Shown here one piece after another: positions 11,418 through 23,035 of a DNA stretch of 46,995 nucleotides; within the stretch, counting starts at the first letter, position 1; the number at the start of each line of letters is the position of its first letter. Location of the stretch: NCBI GenBank assembly GCA_002938035.1, contig PTLH01000004.1:1-46995 (forward strand), given 5' to 3'. A program made the translations under genes and the position numbers. Source of the DNA: Alphaproteobacteria bacterium MarineAlpha3_Bin6. Lineage in GTDB: Bacteria > Pseudomonadota > Alphaproteobacteria > Rhodospirillales > UBA2165. The notes under the pieces were generated by a model, which did no database searches, had not been told where the DNA came from, and worked only from the letters and a program-made list of their open reading frames with translations.

Positions 11418-12428
11418 TCAAGCGATAGCACGTGGGTGACTGTCTCGGTAAACCTCCAATAGACGTTTGGAATCGACCTCTGTATAGCGCTGGGTAGTCG
11501 AGAGAGTGGCGTGGCCTAACAACTCTTGAATTGTTCGCAGATCCCCGCCATTTGCCAAAAGATGGGTTGCGAAGCTGTGGCGAAATGCATGTGGTGTAGC
11601 GGATTTCGGCAATTTCATGCTTGCACGGACTTTGCGCATCTGGCTTTGGGCTACTCCGGCATTAAGGCGCTTTCCCCTCATTCCTACAAACAGAGGGTCG
11701 TTTTGTTTTAGTTTAAACTTACAGTTATCGCGGTACTTTTTTATGGCATGCAACACAACGGGTAAAACTGGCACGATCCGTTGCTTGTTGCCCTTGCCAG
11801 AGATAACCAGGACACCTTCTGTTGGGACATCTTTAACGTCCAATTGCAGCGCCTCACCTATGCGAAGACCACACCCATAAAGCAGTGTCATCAATGCGAC
11901 ATCTCGATCAGAAATCCATCCATTATAAACCGAGGAAATTTTTGGCAGCGTGCCAAAATTTTCCAGTGCTTCCTTTGCTTCTGAAGTGCTTAAAGGTTTA
12001 GGTATGGACTTTGGTAATTTAGGGGTCCTAATCAATTGGATAGATTGGTTGTCCGAAATACCTTCCTTTTCAAGAAATCGGAAAAAGTTGCGTAAAGTGG
12101 AAAGTGCACGCGCCGTTGACAGTCGTGATGGCTCGGACTTTTTGCCATTACGTTTTTTTCGTTTATTGCCATTCCGCCAAGCAAGGTAGGCACGAAATTC
12201 TATTACGTTAAGTTTTTTTAGATCATTTAAGCTCGGTTTATATTCTTCCGTATTATTATTCATTTCCCCGAAATATCCAGAGAGGAAAGTAAGAAAGTCA
12301 TTTAGGTCAAAGCTATAGGCATCTAAGGTATGAACCGAGTAATTGCGTTCGGTCTCAAGCCACTGCATCCATCGATCAATAGCACCTTTGACATTCGGTT
12401 TCGCGATGAAATCAATGGTGTGAGGCAA
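11418..12428 (-). CDS. xerC: Tyrosine recombinase XerC
   Basis: Catalytic set present: GCGLRIGEAL (R), SGKGNKQRIVP (K), HAFRHSFATHLL (HxxR), LGHATLSTTQRYTEV (H...Y); N-terminal SAM-like domain. Confidence 0.94.
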   Translation of the reverse strand: MPHTIDFIAKPNVKGAIDRWMQWLETERNYSVHTLDAYSFDLNDFLTFLSGYFGEMNNNTEEYKPSLNDLKKLNVIEFRAYLAWRNGNKRKKRNGKKSEPSRLSTARALSTLRNFFRFLEKEGISDNQSIQLIRTPKLPKSIPKPLSTSEAKEALENFGTLPKISSVYNGWISDRDVALMTLLYGCGLRIGEALQLDVKDVPTEGVLVISGKGNKQRIVPVLPVVLHAIKKYRDNCKFKLKQNDPLFVGMRGKRLNAGVAQSQMRKVRASMKLPKSATPHAFRHSFATHLLANGGDLRTIQELLGHATLSTTQRYTEVDSKRLLEVYRDSHPRAIA

Positions 12429-12438
12429 TCTTCGTATC

Positions 12439-13152
12439 TTATTTGGCAGGGAATAGCCGAAGTAGGCAATGTTCCAGTACGCGGGCTAAAAACAATAGTA
12501 GGTCGGTTCCTTGGCCACCATGAAAAGAGCCTTTGATACGAGAACCTAGTGCTATTAAACCAGCAGGTAGGCTACCACTCGGTCCTATCCGGGCGAGAGC
12601 AGCAGAGCGCACTATGCCAGCAGCTTCTCCAAATACCGACCCATCGTCACTGGTATGTTCGAGGAGTTTAGCAAATTCATTCTCATGGCCCAAGACTTTA
12701 TCAATCGTACCCGCAGAAAACCAACGGATATCGGTATCACCTAAAACAGGAAAGCCATTACTTCCCGTTTCAAAACAAAGCGAGACAGCATCCACATCCA
12801 ACAAAATGGGGAGATCAAAACATACTGTGTGGATAAGGTCGTCAAAGTCTAAAGCATCCAAAAGGGACATAACACTGGCGTGGGTTCGTGTTTGAATGAG
12901 CATGTTAGCTCGTGTCGTACTTACCAGCAGATTGGTGGCATCTTTAAGATCATCTTGTTCACCTCTTAATCGGTCAAGCATATAGCTCTGTAGGTCTACG
13001 ACCTTATCACCTGACCAGCGCATTGGCGGCGTCATCTGATCAAGTAGGCTTTCATGATGTGTTAAAAAATCCGGGTGCTCCTTTAAATAGGCTTCCACCT
13101 GATCTGCGGAGGGGAGCTTTGCATTATTTAATGTGTTAGGGTCTCCGGTCAT
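12439..13152 (-). CDS. DUF484 family protein
   Basis: ORF 12439..13206; likely start is ATG at 13152 (MTGDPNTLNNAKLPSADQVEAYLKEHPDFLTHHESLLDQM), just after the upstream gene stop at 13172. VEAYLKEHPDFL...L pattern and GAF-like region typical of DUF484 next to xerC. Confidence 0.88.
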   Translation of the reverse strand: MTGDPNTLNNAKLPSADQVEAYLKEHPDFLTHHESLLDQMTPPMRWSGDKVVDLQSYMLDRLRGEQDDLKDATNLLVSTTRANMLIQTRTHASVMSLLDALDFDDLIHTVCFDLPILLDVDAVSLCFETGSNGFPVLGDTDIRWFSAGTIDKVLGHENEFAKLLEHTSDDGSVFGEAAGIVRSAALARIGPSGSLPAGLIALGSRIKGSFHGGQGTDLLLFLARVLEHCLLRLFPAK

Positions 13153-13171
13153 TAATTTTTTCCGCGTTGAC

Positions 13172-13828
13172 CTATAGGATTGTCTGACCAGAAATTTCCC
13201 AATCACTCATGAATGCTTTTAGTCCTGTATCTGTTAAAGGATGGTTAAATAATTGCCGAAGGGTGCTTGGTGGAATGGTCACTATATCCGCACCAATCTT
13301 GGCCGATTCAACTACATGCCGAGGGCTACGTGCCGAGGCAACCAATATCTGAGTATTAATTTCAGGATAATTTGAAAATATTGTATGAATCTCAGAAATT
13401 AGTCCAAGACCATCCTGACCCAAGTCGTCCAATCGGCCTATAAACGGGGAAACAAAAGTGGCTCCGGCTTTGGCTGCTAAGATAGCCTGTGCTGCCGAAA
13501 AGCAGAGAGTTACATTAACCATTGTCCCAGCATCAGACAAAGCTTTACATGCTATCAGTCCGTCAGCGGTGAGGGGGACTTTTACGGCAACATTATCAGA
13601 TATTGAAGCTAATTTATGGCCTTCTTTGATCATATTATTAGCGTCAGTGGCGGCAACTTCGGCACTCACCGGTCCATCAATTATTTTACAAATATCGGCA
13701 ATTATATCGAGAAATGACTGCCCAGTTTTAGCTACTAGAGATGGGTTTGTTGTAATCCCGTCAACCATACCTGTCTTGTTGAGACTTGTAATTTCGTTGA
13801 TGCTGGCCGTGTCTAAAAAAAACTTCAT
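13172..13828 (-). CDS. fsa: Fructose-6-phosphate aldolase / TalC-type transaldolase
   Basis: MKFFLDTASINEI, DGITTNPSLVAKTG, NVAVKVPLTADGL (Schiff-base Lys), VSPFIGRLDD; 218 aa short transaldolase. Confidence 0.94.
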   Translation of the reverse strand: MKFFLDTASINEITSLNKTGMVDGITTNPSLVAKTGQSFLDIIADICKIIDGPVSAEVAATDANNMIKEGHKLASISDNVAVKVPLTADGLIACKALSDAGTMVNVTLCFSAAQAILAAKAGATFVSPFIGRLDDLGQDGLGLISEIHTIFSNYPEINTQILVASARSPRHVVESAKIGADIVTIPPSTLRQLFNHPLTDTGLKAFMSDWEISGQTIL

Positions 13829-14084
13829 TGCGGTTTCTTTATTTTGTTTATAACAACGCTTATTTCACACCGATTCGGGTCGGAAAGGCAATCCTATTAC
13901 ATTGTCTTAATAGTAAACTCCCCTATTCTCTATTTTACATAGTATTGCGAAACGGGTGTTGTTGATAAATCATTGTAGAGACGTGTTTGTTTTTTTATCG
14001 CAGAGGACCAAAACTAAACAAACATCTAAGGCAAGATGGTTTTAGGATATTGAATTCAGCATCCTGTGTTTTAGAATATTGCTT

Positions 14085-16265
14085 ATGAGTGAATTTACCA
14101 TGGATTGCCATGTTACGGTCCTCCCACCTCTGCCATTTGGAAAGGGTTACACTTATTGTGTACCCAGCAACCTAAGGCTTGTGGTGGGAGATTTTGTTAC
14201 AATACCTTTGGGCGCTCAGGAGGTGTTGGGCGTGGTTTGGAATACCAAGCCAGATAAAGTTCAGCCTGAAAAACTTAGATATATAAAGACTAAATTTGAT
14301 GTGTCCCCTTTGCCCGAAGTTTCACGACGATTTATCGAATGGGTATCCAACTATAATATGGTTCCCAAGGGTGCTGTGCTCAAGATGGTAATTAGTGTGC
14401 CCGCTGCACTTATGCCGCCAAAACCGTTAACGGTATATTCGATAAGCAAGAAGTTACCTGTATTTCGCATTACTAGCCCGCGTGAAAGGGTATTGGGAAT
14501 TTTGGAAGATGATGCACCACGTACGTTAAAGAATATAATGCGGGAAGCGGGGGTTGGTCACTCAGTCATCAGGGGATTGTTGAAGGCCGGGGTGTTAGTC
14601 AAACTAGAGCACACTCCACCGCCTGCCTTCAAGAACCCGGATTGGCGGGCCAAAGGACCGGTGCTATCAGAAGAACAGGCCACTATTGCATCAGAGTTGT
14701 GCGACCAGGTGGAAAGAGCCACCTTTGCAGCAACGGTTTTAGAGGGTGTTCCGGGATCGGGTAAGACTGAGGTGTATTTGGAGTCGATTTGTAGAGCTCT
14801 TAAGTACGGTAAACAGGCCTTAGTGTTGCTGCCGGAAATTGCCCTGAGTGCCCAATGGCTTCAAAGATTTGAGGATAGGTTTGGTTGCGCTCCCGCACTT
14901 TGGCATTCGGATTTGACAGTTGTACAACGAAGCACCGCTTGGCGCGCAATAGCGAGCGGAGAGGCCAAAGTCATTGTGGGAGCAAGATCAGCATTATTTC
15001 TCCCATTTACCAACCTTGGAGTAATAATAATCGACGAGGAACACGATAGCTCTTTCAAGCAGGAGGAGGGTGTTATTTATAATGCCCGGGATATGGCTGT
15101 GGTAAGAGCGAACATTGGCAAGATCCCTATAGTTCTTGTTTCTGCTACACCATCACTCGAATCAATATTCAATGTTCGGCGAGGGCAATATAACCACTTC
15201 AAACTGACACATCGGCATGCGGGAGCTTTGATGCCCAAGGTCTCGGTCATAGATATGCGTAACGAAGAAGTTAAGTCGGGAAATTGGCTTTCGCCGCCAC
15301 TTTTGGATTCGCTCCGGCAAACCTTTGAGTTAGAAGAACAAGCGATGCTGTATTTAAATCGACGCGGCTATGCTCCGCTTACATTATGCCGGACTTGCGG
15401 CTTTCGCTTGCAATGTTCGCACTGCTCTACTTGGCTTGTTGAACACCGACTTCTAGGTCGTTTGCAATGCCACCATTGTGGCTATTCTGCGAGAATACCT
15501 CGTGAATGCCCAGAATGCGGGTCAGAAGATAGCCTTACGGCTTGCGGTCCTGGTGTAGAACGTATTGCCGAAGAGGTTGCAGGGATATTCCCCGACGTTT
15601 CGTCCAGAGTAATTACTAGTGATACTGTCAATGGGCCAACTCAGGCTGCTAACCTGGTCTGTCAGATGGAAGCGCGGGAAATAGATCTGCTGATAGGTAC
15701 CCAAATGATTTCAAAGGGCTATCACTTTCCCTACCTGACCCTAGTTGGTGTTGTAGATGCAGATTTGGGGCTTGCGGGAGGCGATCTCCGCGCATCAGAG
15801 CGTACCTATCAACTGCTATATCAGGTATCGGGGAGGGCTGGTCGTGCCGCTCGACCTGGTAGGGTTATTATTCAGACCTACATGCCGGACCACCCTGTGA
15901 TACAGGCGATCGGCATCGGTGATAGGGAACAGTTTTTGTCTGCGGAAGCATTTGACAGGGAAGCTGGCGGTATGCCGCCATTTGGTCAACTTGTTGGTAT
16001 TATTGTTTCCAGCAAGGATGAAGAAGCGGTAGAAAGGGCGGTAAGATCGCTTAACAGGTTTGCTCCGCGAGATGACAACATTAAGATTTTAGGTCCTGCT
16101 GAAGCACCTTTGAAGCTGTTGCGGGGCCGACATAGAAGACGGTTTCTCTTGAAATCTGGGAAAAATCAAAATCTTCAAAGAAAGATCCGCTATTGGCTAT
16201 CAGTGGCCCAAGTCCCTCGGAATGTGAGGGTAAATGTGGATATTGATCCTTACAGTTTTTTGTAA
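14085..16265 (+). CDS. priA: Primosomal protein N' (replication restart helicase)
   Basis: GVPGSGKTEVYL Walker A, IIDEEHDSSFKQ, Cys-rich zinc region CRTCGFRLQCSHCSTW...CHHCGYSARIPRECPECGS, GRAGRAARPG. ORF track starts at TTG 14079; ATG at 14085 preferred. Confidence 0.97.
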   Translation: MSEFTMDCHVTVLPPLPFGKGYTYCVPSNLRLVVGDFVTIPLGAQEVLGVVWNTKPDKVQPEKLRYIKTKFDVSPLPEVSRRFIEWVSNYNMVPKGAVLKMVISVPAALMPPKPLTVYSISKKLPVFRITSPRERVLGILEDDAPRTLKNIMREAGVGHSVIRGLLKAGVLVKLEHTPPPAFKNPDWRAKGPVLSEEQATIASELCDQVERATFAATVLEGVPGSGKTEVYLESICRALKYGKQALVLLPEIALSAQWLQRFEDRFGCAPALWHSDLTVVQRSTAWRAIASGEAKVIVGARSALFLPFTNLGVIIIDEEHDSSFKQEEGVIYNARDMAVVRANIGKIPIVLVSATPSLESIFNVRRGQYNHFKLTHRHAGALMPKVSVIDMRNEEVKSGNWLSPPLLDSLRQTFELEEQAMLYLNRRGYAPLTLCRTCGFRLQCSHCSTWLVEHRLLGRLQCHHCGYSARIPRECPECGSEDSLTACGPGVERIAEEVAGIFPDVSSRVITSDTVNGPTQAANLVCQMEAREIDLLIGTQMISKGYHFPYLTLVGVVDADLGLAGGDLRASERTYQLLYQVSGRAGRAARPGRVIIQTYMPDHPVIQAIGIGDREQFLSAEAFDREAGGMPPFGQLVGIIVSSKDEEAVERAVRSLNRFAPRDDNIKILGPAEAPLKLLRGRHRRRFLLKSGKNQNLQRKIRYWLSVAQVPRNVRVNVDIDPYSFL

Positions 16266-16484
16266 GGAAGATCATCCTAACCTATTGATTACAATAAATA
16301 TGTAAGGATGATCGCTTAGGAAACAAGGCTCCTTGTCAGTTTCTGATCGGTATGTTAGACATCGCTCGCATTTTGGCAAAATAATGCCAGACGGTCGTGA
16401 CAGTGTTGAATGTTACACTAATTTTTGTTTTCTAGGGGTTATAACAAAAATTATTTGGTAAATTGCAGGCGAGGGTTATCCAAG

Positions 16485-17045
16485 TTGGAATCCGATAGAA
16501 AAGGTGTCACTGGATTGACGGGGCGATATGCTAGCGCTTTGTTTGAATTGGCGGATGAGAGCGATGTACTGGACCGAGTTGCAGAGGATTTGAGGTTTGT
16601 TGTCAGACTGATTGAAGAAAACAATGATCTAGATCGCTTATTGCGTTCGCCTATTATACCCCGAATTGAGCAGGGAGCTGCCATGGAGGCTATTCTGGAA
16701 AAAGCTGGGGCATCCGAACTGACAAAAAAATTTGTTGGTTTGACGTCTTCAAATAGAAGATTATTTGTGCTGAGGGAAATTATACGTGACTATTTGCTAA
16801 TTTTATCTAATCGTCGCGGGGAGGTAACCGCCGAAGTAACTTCTGCTGAGCCTCTAAGTGATCAGCAGACTAGTGAAATTCTAAAGGTGTTTAAATCGGC
16901 TTTGGGTGAAAATGTTAATTTAACTACTAGGCTCGATGCAAGAATTCTTGGCGGCCTTGTTGTAAAAATTGGTTCGCGAATGATTGATTCATCGTTAAAA
17001 AATAAGCTGCAAAAATTGCGTCTTGCCTTGAGAGGAGTTGGATAA
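16485..17045 (+). CDS. atpH: F0F1 ATP synthase subunit delta
   Basis: [16 protein letters not shown]...[20 protein letters not shown]; precedes atpA with overlapping stop/start. No in-frame ATG near the expected N-terminus; TTG at 16485 is my best guess, ORF track extends to TTG 16425. Confidence 0.93.
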   Translation: MESDRKGVTGLTGRYASALFELADESDVLDRVAEDLRFVVRLIEENNDLDRLLRSPIIPRIEQGAAMEAILEKAGASELTKKFVGLTSSNRRLFVLREIIRDYLLILSNRRGEVTAEVTSAEPLSDQQTSEILKVFKSALGENVNLTTRLDARILGGLVVKIGSRMIDSSLKNKLQKLRLALRGVG

Positions 17046-18577
17046 TGGAAATACGCGCTGCTGAAATTTCTGCAATTCTTAAAGACCAAATCGAAAACTT
17101 CGGCACTGAATCGGAGATCTCCGAGGTTGGGCAAGTTTTATCGGTTGGTGACGGCATCGCTCGTATTTATGGTTTAGACAAGGTGCAAGCCGGAGAAATG
17201 GTAGAGTTTCCGGGCGGAATTAAGGGTATGACCCTTAATTTGGAAGAAGATAACGTAGGCGTGGTTATTTTTGGCGATGACCATACCATTCGTGAGGGTG
17301 ACACGGTTAAACGAACTGGTGAAATAGTAGATGTACCTATCGGCAAGGAACTTCTTGGTCGCGTCGTCGATGCCCTCGGTAACCCAGTTGATGGCAAAGG
17401 CCCAATAAATGCCTCTGAACGAAACCTGATTGAAGTAAAAGCCCCCGGCATTATTCCACGCAAATCCGTTCACGAGCCCATGCAAACCGGTATCAAGGCC
17501 ATAGATAGCCTGATCCCAATCGGACGTGGGCAGCGGGAACTGATCATCGGTGACCGCCAAACAGGTAAAACAGCCATAATTGTAGACACTATTCTAAACC
17601 AGAAAAAACTCAACGATGCGGCGGCTAATGATTCGGAGAAATTGTTCTGCGTATATGTTGCCATTGGACAGAAACGTTCGTCGGTCGCACAAATTGTCAA
17701 GACCCTTGAGGAAAAAGGGGCCCTTGAATATACGATAGTTGTTGCTGCGACCGCTTCCGAGCCCGCGCCAATTCAATTCCTTGCACCCTATACCGGTTGT
17801 ACTATGGGAGAGTATTTCCGGGATAGAGGCATGCATGCAGTAATTTTTTATGATGATTTAACAAAACAGGCTGTCGCGTACAGGCAAATGTCCCTTCTTC
17901 TCCGCCGACCACCGGGACGTGAGGCTTATCCTGGCGATGTCTTTTATTTGCATTCCCGCTTGTTGGAACGAGCTGCAAAAATGAGTGATGAAAACGGCGC
18001 AGGTTCGTTAACGGCTCTACCAGTGATAGAAACACAAGCCAATGATGTTTCAGCCTATATACCAACGAATGTGATTTCCATCACAGATGGGCAAATTTTT
18101 CTAGAAACCGACCTTTTTTATAAAGGAGTACGGCCCGCAGTTAATGTTGGTCTCTCGGTTTCCCGTGTTGGCTCAGCGGCCCAGGCAAAAGCTATGAAAC
18201 AGGTAGCCGGTTCTATAAAACTTGAGTTGGCACAATACCGAGAAATGGAGGCATTTGCCCAATTTGCCTCTGACCTGGATGCTTCTACCCAGCAACTGCT
18301 GGCCCGAGGGGCAAGACTTATTGAAGTTCTAAAGCAACCCCAGTTCTCTCCCTATTCAATGGAGGAACAAGTGGTCTCCCTTTTCTCAGGGGTAAATGGT
18401 TTTTTGGATAAAGTTAAAATACAAGATGTAGTTCGGTTTGAGCAGATGTTGTTAGATAATATCCGAGAAAAAGGCATCGATATTTTAAGCGCTATTAGCA
18501 CGGAGGAAGCTATTTCGGAAGAAACCGAGAAAAAACTTAAGACTTTTATTGGCGACTTTGTCGCTTCTTTTTCTTAA
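17045..18577 (+). CDS. atpA: F0F1 ATP synthase subunit alpha
   Basis: [29 protein letters not shown] Walker [14 protein letters not shown]; 510 aa. Confidence 0.99.
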   Translation: MEIRAAEISAILKDQIENFGTESEISEVGQVLSVGDGIARIYGLDKVQAGEMVEFPGGIKGMTLNLEEDNVGVVIFGDDHTIREGDTVKRTGEIVDVPIGKELLGRVVDALGNPVDGKGPINASERNLIEVKAPGIIPRKSVHEPMQTGIKAIDSLIPIGRGQRELIIGDRQTGKTAIIVDTILNQKKLNDAAANDSEKLFCVYVAIGQKRSSVAQIVKTLEEKGALEYTIVVAATASEPAPIQFLAPYTGCTMGEYFRDRGMHAVIFYDDLTKQAVAYRQMSLLLRRPPGREAYPGDVFYLHSRLLERAAKMSDENGAGSLTALPVIETQANDVSAYIPTNVISITDGQIFLETDLFYKGVRPAVNVGLSVSRVGSAAQAKAMKQVAGSIKLELAQYREMEAFAQFASDLDASTQQLLARGARLIEVLKQPQFSPYSMEEQVVSLFSGVNGFLDKVKIQDVVRFEQMLLDNIREKGIDILSAISTEEAISEETEKKLKTFIGDFVASFS

Positions 18578-18611
18578 TTAAGTTTAGTGGCAATGTTTTT
18601 TACGGCATTCT

Positions 18612-19520
18612 ATGGCTAATCTCAAGGAACTCAAAACCAGGATTTCAAGCGTGAAATCCACTCAGAAGATCACGTCGGCCATGAAGATGGTAGCTGCGAG
18701 CCGACTGAAGCGTGCCCAAGAAGCTGCTGAAGCAGCAAGGCCCTATGCGGAACGCATGGAACGTATGATTGCTTCCGTAATGGAAAGCCAGCAATCAATT
18801 CAAAGTGCCCCAAAGTTGTTGGCGGGAAATAGTTCCGATGAAACCTATCTTTTTGTTATAATAACGTCAGATCGGGGTCTTTGTGGTGGATTTAATTCCA
18901 GTATTGTTCGAGAAGTCCGTAACCGGATAAGAGACCTTCTGAGCGCCGGTAAAACAGTTAAATTTTTGTGTGTTGGCCGCAAAGGGCGAGACCAGTTGAA
19001 GAGTGAATTTGCGGCTTCTATTGTCAAAACTTACGAGGGTATTGGCCGAAGTGGTGTTAAATTTTCTGAGGCTGAAGATTTGACAAGTGATTTGATAGAG
19101 ATGTTTGAAGCTGATGAATTTGATATTTGTACGGTGGTTTATAACAAGTTTGTCTCCGTTATCACGCAGGTGGTGACTTCCCAGCAGATTATACCAGTTG
19201 ATTTGGTAGGATTAGAACAAGTTTCAGAAGAAGATGAGGGTTTATCAACGAAAGAAAAACCCTCGGCGATCTATGAATATGAGCCTTCTGAACAGGAAAT
19301 TTTGACAGAACTGTTGCCAAGCAATTTAAAAATTCAAGTATTTCGCGCACTTTTGGAGAGTAGCGCATCTGAACACGGTGCACGGATGTCGGCTATGGAT
19401 AACGCTACGCGAAACGCCGGCGAAATGATTGATGATTTGACCTTAACGTTTAACCGTAGTCGCCAGGCTAGGATTACAAGTGAATTGATTGAAATCATAT
19501 CAGGTGCGGAAGCACTGTAA
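18612..19520 (+). CDS. atpG: F0F1 ATP synthase subunit gamma
   Basis: [64 protein letters not shown]...[19 protein letters not shown]. Confidence 0.99.
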   Translation: MANLKELKTRISSVKSTQKITSAMKMVAASRLKRAQEAAEAARPYAERMERMIASVMESQQSIQSAPKLLAGNSSDETYLFVIITSDRGLCGGFNSSIVREVRNRIRDLLSAGKTVKFLCVGRKGRDQLKSEFAASIVKTYEGIGRSGVKFSEAEDLTSDLIEMFEADEFDICTVVYNKFVSVITQVVTSQQIIPVDLVGLEQVSEEDEGLSTKEKPSAIYEYEPSEQEILTELLPSNLKIQVFRALLESSASEHGARMSAMDNATRNAGEMIDDLTLTFNRSRQARITSELIEIISGAEAL

Positions 19521-19535
19521 CTCAATAGGGGTTAA

Positions 19536-20963
<1,428 letters not shown>

Positions 20964-20975
20964 GGAGACTATCTG

Positions 20976-21398
20976 ATGACAAATAAATTAATTTTTGAGC
21001 TTGTCTCTCCAAGTGCGTTATTGGCGTCGGAAGAGGTGGATATGGTTGTCGTTCCTGGCGAAGATGGCGATTTTGGTGTGTTACCGGGGCATGCTCCATT
21101 ACTTAGCAACGTCCGCCCTGGAACAGTCGATATTTATAATGATGGTTTTGTTTCTAAAAGCATATTTGTTGAAGGAGGATTTGCGGAAGCTAATGATGAA
21201 CGTTGTACTTTGCTAGCAACAAGGGCGAGAGAATTAGCAGAGATTTCCCCTGAAGACGCAAGTGCAAGGTTGAGTGCCGCACGGGATCAGATAGTTGAAG
21301 ATGACGAAAAATCTAAAGCTGCCGCTGCACGTGAGCTCGCCTTGGCCGAGGCCTTGAACTATGCTTTAGAAACACGTTCATCAAATAGATCAATTTAG
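20976..21398 (+). CDS. atpC: F0F1 ATP synthase subunit epsilon
   Basis: FELVSPSALLASEEVDMVVVPGEDGDFGVLPGHAPLL; last gene of the atp cluster. Confidence 0.98.
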   Translation: MTNKLIFELVSPSALLASEEVDMVVVPGEDGDFGVLPGHAPLLSNVRPGTVDIYNDGFVSKSIFVEGGFAEANDERCTLLATRARELAEISPEDASARLSAARDQIVEDDEKSKAAAARELALAEALNYALETRSSNRSI

Positions 21399-21566
21399 TT
21401 AAACAGTTTGTCTCTTTTAATTGATTGTACATTTCCCTAAATGTTGTAGCGATATTGTTAACGGTCCAGGGAAGAGAGTGTGCTTAGGTCAATTTTGAAA
21501 TTCTTCAAAATAGTTTATGAAAACAAGTGTCTCCTTTTCTTAATCTATTATCGGTAGGCAGTTAGG

Positions 21567-21995
21567 ATGTTGAAATGGGTGATGGTCTTAGGAGCTGCGA
21601 CGGTGATGTCATTTATTACTGTGCCCTCAAATGCAGCAAACTTAACCGTCACCGTCGAGCAGGTGCGTAATTCCAAAGGAGAAATCCGATTTTCTATTTT
21701 CAATGTACCATCTCAATTTCCGCAAGGGAACGAGTTGGATAGCAAAGATATTCCGGCTCAGCTTGGTTTTGTCACTGTTCAGTTTTATAACTTAATTCCC
21801 GGCGCATATGCGATCGCTATCCATCATGATGAGAACAGCGATGGAGAGATGAATACCAACTTCATTGGTTTACCAAAAGAGGGTTATGGTTTCTCCAACA
21901 ACGCTAAAGTAAATTTTGCACCCCCAGTCTTTGAGGCGGCGGTCTTTAATTTGGATGTGGGTGATAAATCGATAAGGTTACGGGTGGTCTACTAA
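21567..21995 (+). CDS. DUF2141 family exported protein
   Basis: Signal-peptide-like N-terminus (MLKWVMVLGAATVMSFITVPSNAA); LTVTVEQVRNSKGEIRFSIFN...IAIHHDENSDGEMNTNFIGLPKEGYGFSNNA pattern of DUF2141. Confidence 0.88.
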   Translation: MLKWVMVLGAATVMSFITVPSNAANLTVTVEQVRNSKGEIRFSIFNVPSQFPQGNELDSKDIPAQLGFVTVQFYNLIPGAYAIAIHHDENSDGEMNTNFIGLPKEGYGFSNNAKVNFAPPVFEAAVFNLDVGDKSIRLRVVY

Positions 21996-22012
21996 GCTAA
22001 TCATTGGCCCCG

Positions 22013-22402
22013 TTATTTCTTTTCTAGACTTACAGAATTAATGCAATAGCGTAACCCCGTCGGCTGAGGACCATCCGGAAATATGTGACCCAGATGCGCA
22101 TCGCATCCAGAACACATAACTTCAGTTCTGGTCATGCCAAGGTTATTGTCATCTTCAGTGACGACGGCCTCTTCTTCTATGGGTTGCCAAAAGCTAGGCC
22201 AACCCGTACCGGAATCAAACTTTTCTTCAGAATTGAATAAATCCTGACCACAACATATACAGCTGTAAACGCCTGGTTCCTGTGAATTATGGTATTGCCC
22301 GGTGAAGGGTCGTTCCGTGCCTTTTTCGCGAGTGACATAATATTCTTCGGGCGTTAGTTTTGCGCGCCATTCTATTTCGGATTTTGTAACTTTGTCGGTC
22401 AT
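22013..22402 (-). CDS. msrB: Peptide-methionine (R)-S-oxide reductase
   Basis: [13 protein letters not shown]...[14 protein letters not shown]...[16 protein letters not shown]...[10 protein letters not shown]; zinc CxxC pairs and catalytic Cys present. Confidence 0.98.
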   Translation of the reverse strand: MTDKVTKSEIEWRAKLTPEEYYVTREKGTERPFTGQYHNSQEPGVYSCICCGQDLFNSEEKFDSGTGWPSFWQPIEEEAVVTEDDNNLGMTRTEVMCSGCDAHLGHIFPDGPQPTGLRYCINSVSLEKK

Positions 22403-22586
22403 GATTAAACTCTCAAAACTAACCTGATAACAAAGGAAAAATAACTACGCTACAACCTAATAGATCAAACGTGTGACGAAAATTGTATTATTTCATTCAT
22501 AGATTGAACTCTTGCAAAAGGCTAAAAATAGATCAAAAATATTCTTCATAAAGAGATGTTAAATCTAAATTGATACTGATATCACC

Positions 22587-22946
22587 ATGGCCCGATCTGG
22601 ATTGCAAGGTCCTTACCCACTTACAGAGAAGACCATCTTGAATTTGGTTGTCAATGCCCTGGATTGGAGCTCGGCTGCTGTCTTTGCCCTTGGAGACGTG
22701 AAAGAAAAGAAGTTTTTAATCCGGCGGGTAGGGCACGCAGATGGAGATTTGGCAAATGAGCTAAAACATTATCTTGGGCAATACGGGGCCTTCAGATTTA
22801 GATTCTATCGTTCTACACGGACAGCCTATAACAAAGAATGCAGGCTCTACCATCAATTTAACCCGAAAGATAATGCTAAACACCCTACCAAACCAAAGAA
22901 CACAAAATTCACCTGCCCGGAACCTTTTTGTGCGTTATCCGAATAA
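22587..22946 (+). CDS. Small hypothetical protein, possibly degenerate GIY-YIG-like
   Basis: 119 aa ORF; AVFALGDVKEKKFLIRRVGHADGDLANELKHYLGQYGAFRFRFYRSTRTAYNKECRLYHQFNP...CPEPFC. Arrangement looks coding; fold assignment is inference. Confidence 0.7.
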   Translation: MARSGLQGPYPLTEKTILNLVVNALDWSSAAVFALGDVKEKKFLIRRVGHADGDLANELKHYLGQYGAFRFRFYRSTRTAYNKECRLYHQFNPKDNAKHPTKPKNTKFTCPEPFCALSE

Positions 22947-23035
22947 AAGTTTTCGGATGTTTCGATCCAATCTTTAAGTTTTTCTCATCAGGGCACGAAG
23001 GGCTATTGAAAACACCGAGTTGCAAGAAGTTAAAA

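Noticed and set aside
11418-12428. Tyrosine recombinase as possible phage or integron integrase
   Set aside because: Located in the conserved xerC-DUF484-fsa-priA neighbourhood and looks like housekeeping XerC; no att repeats, cargo or phage genes nearby.
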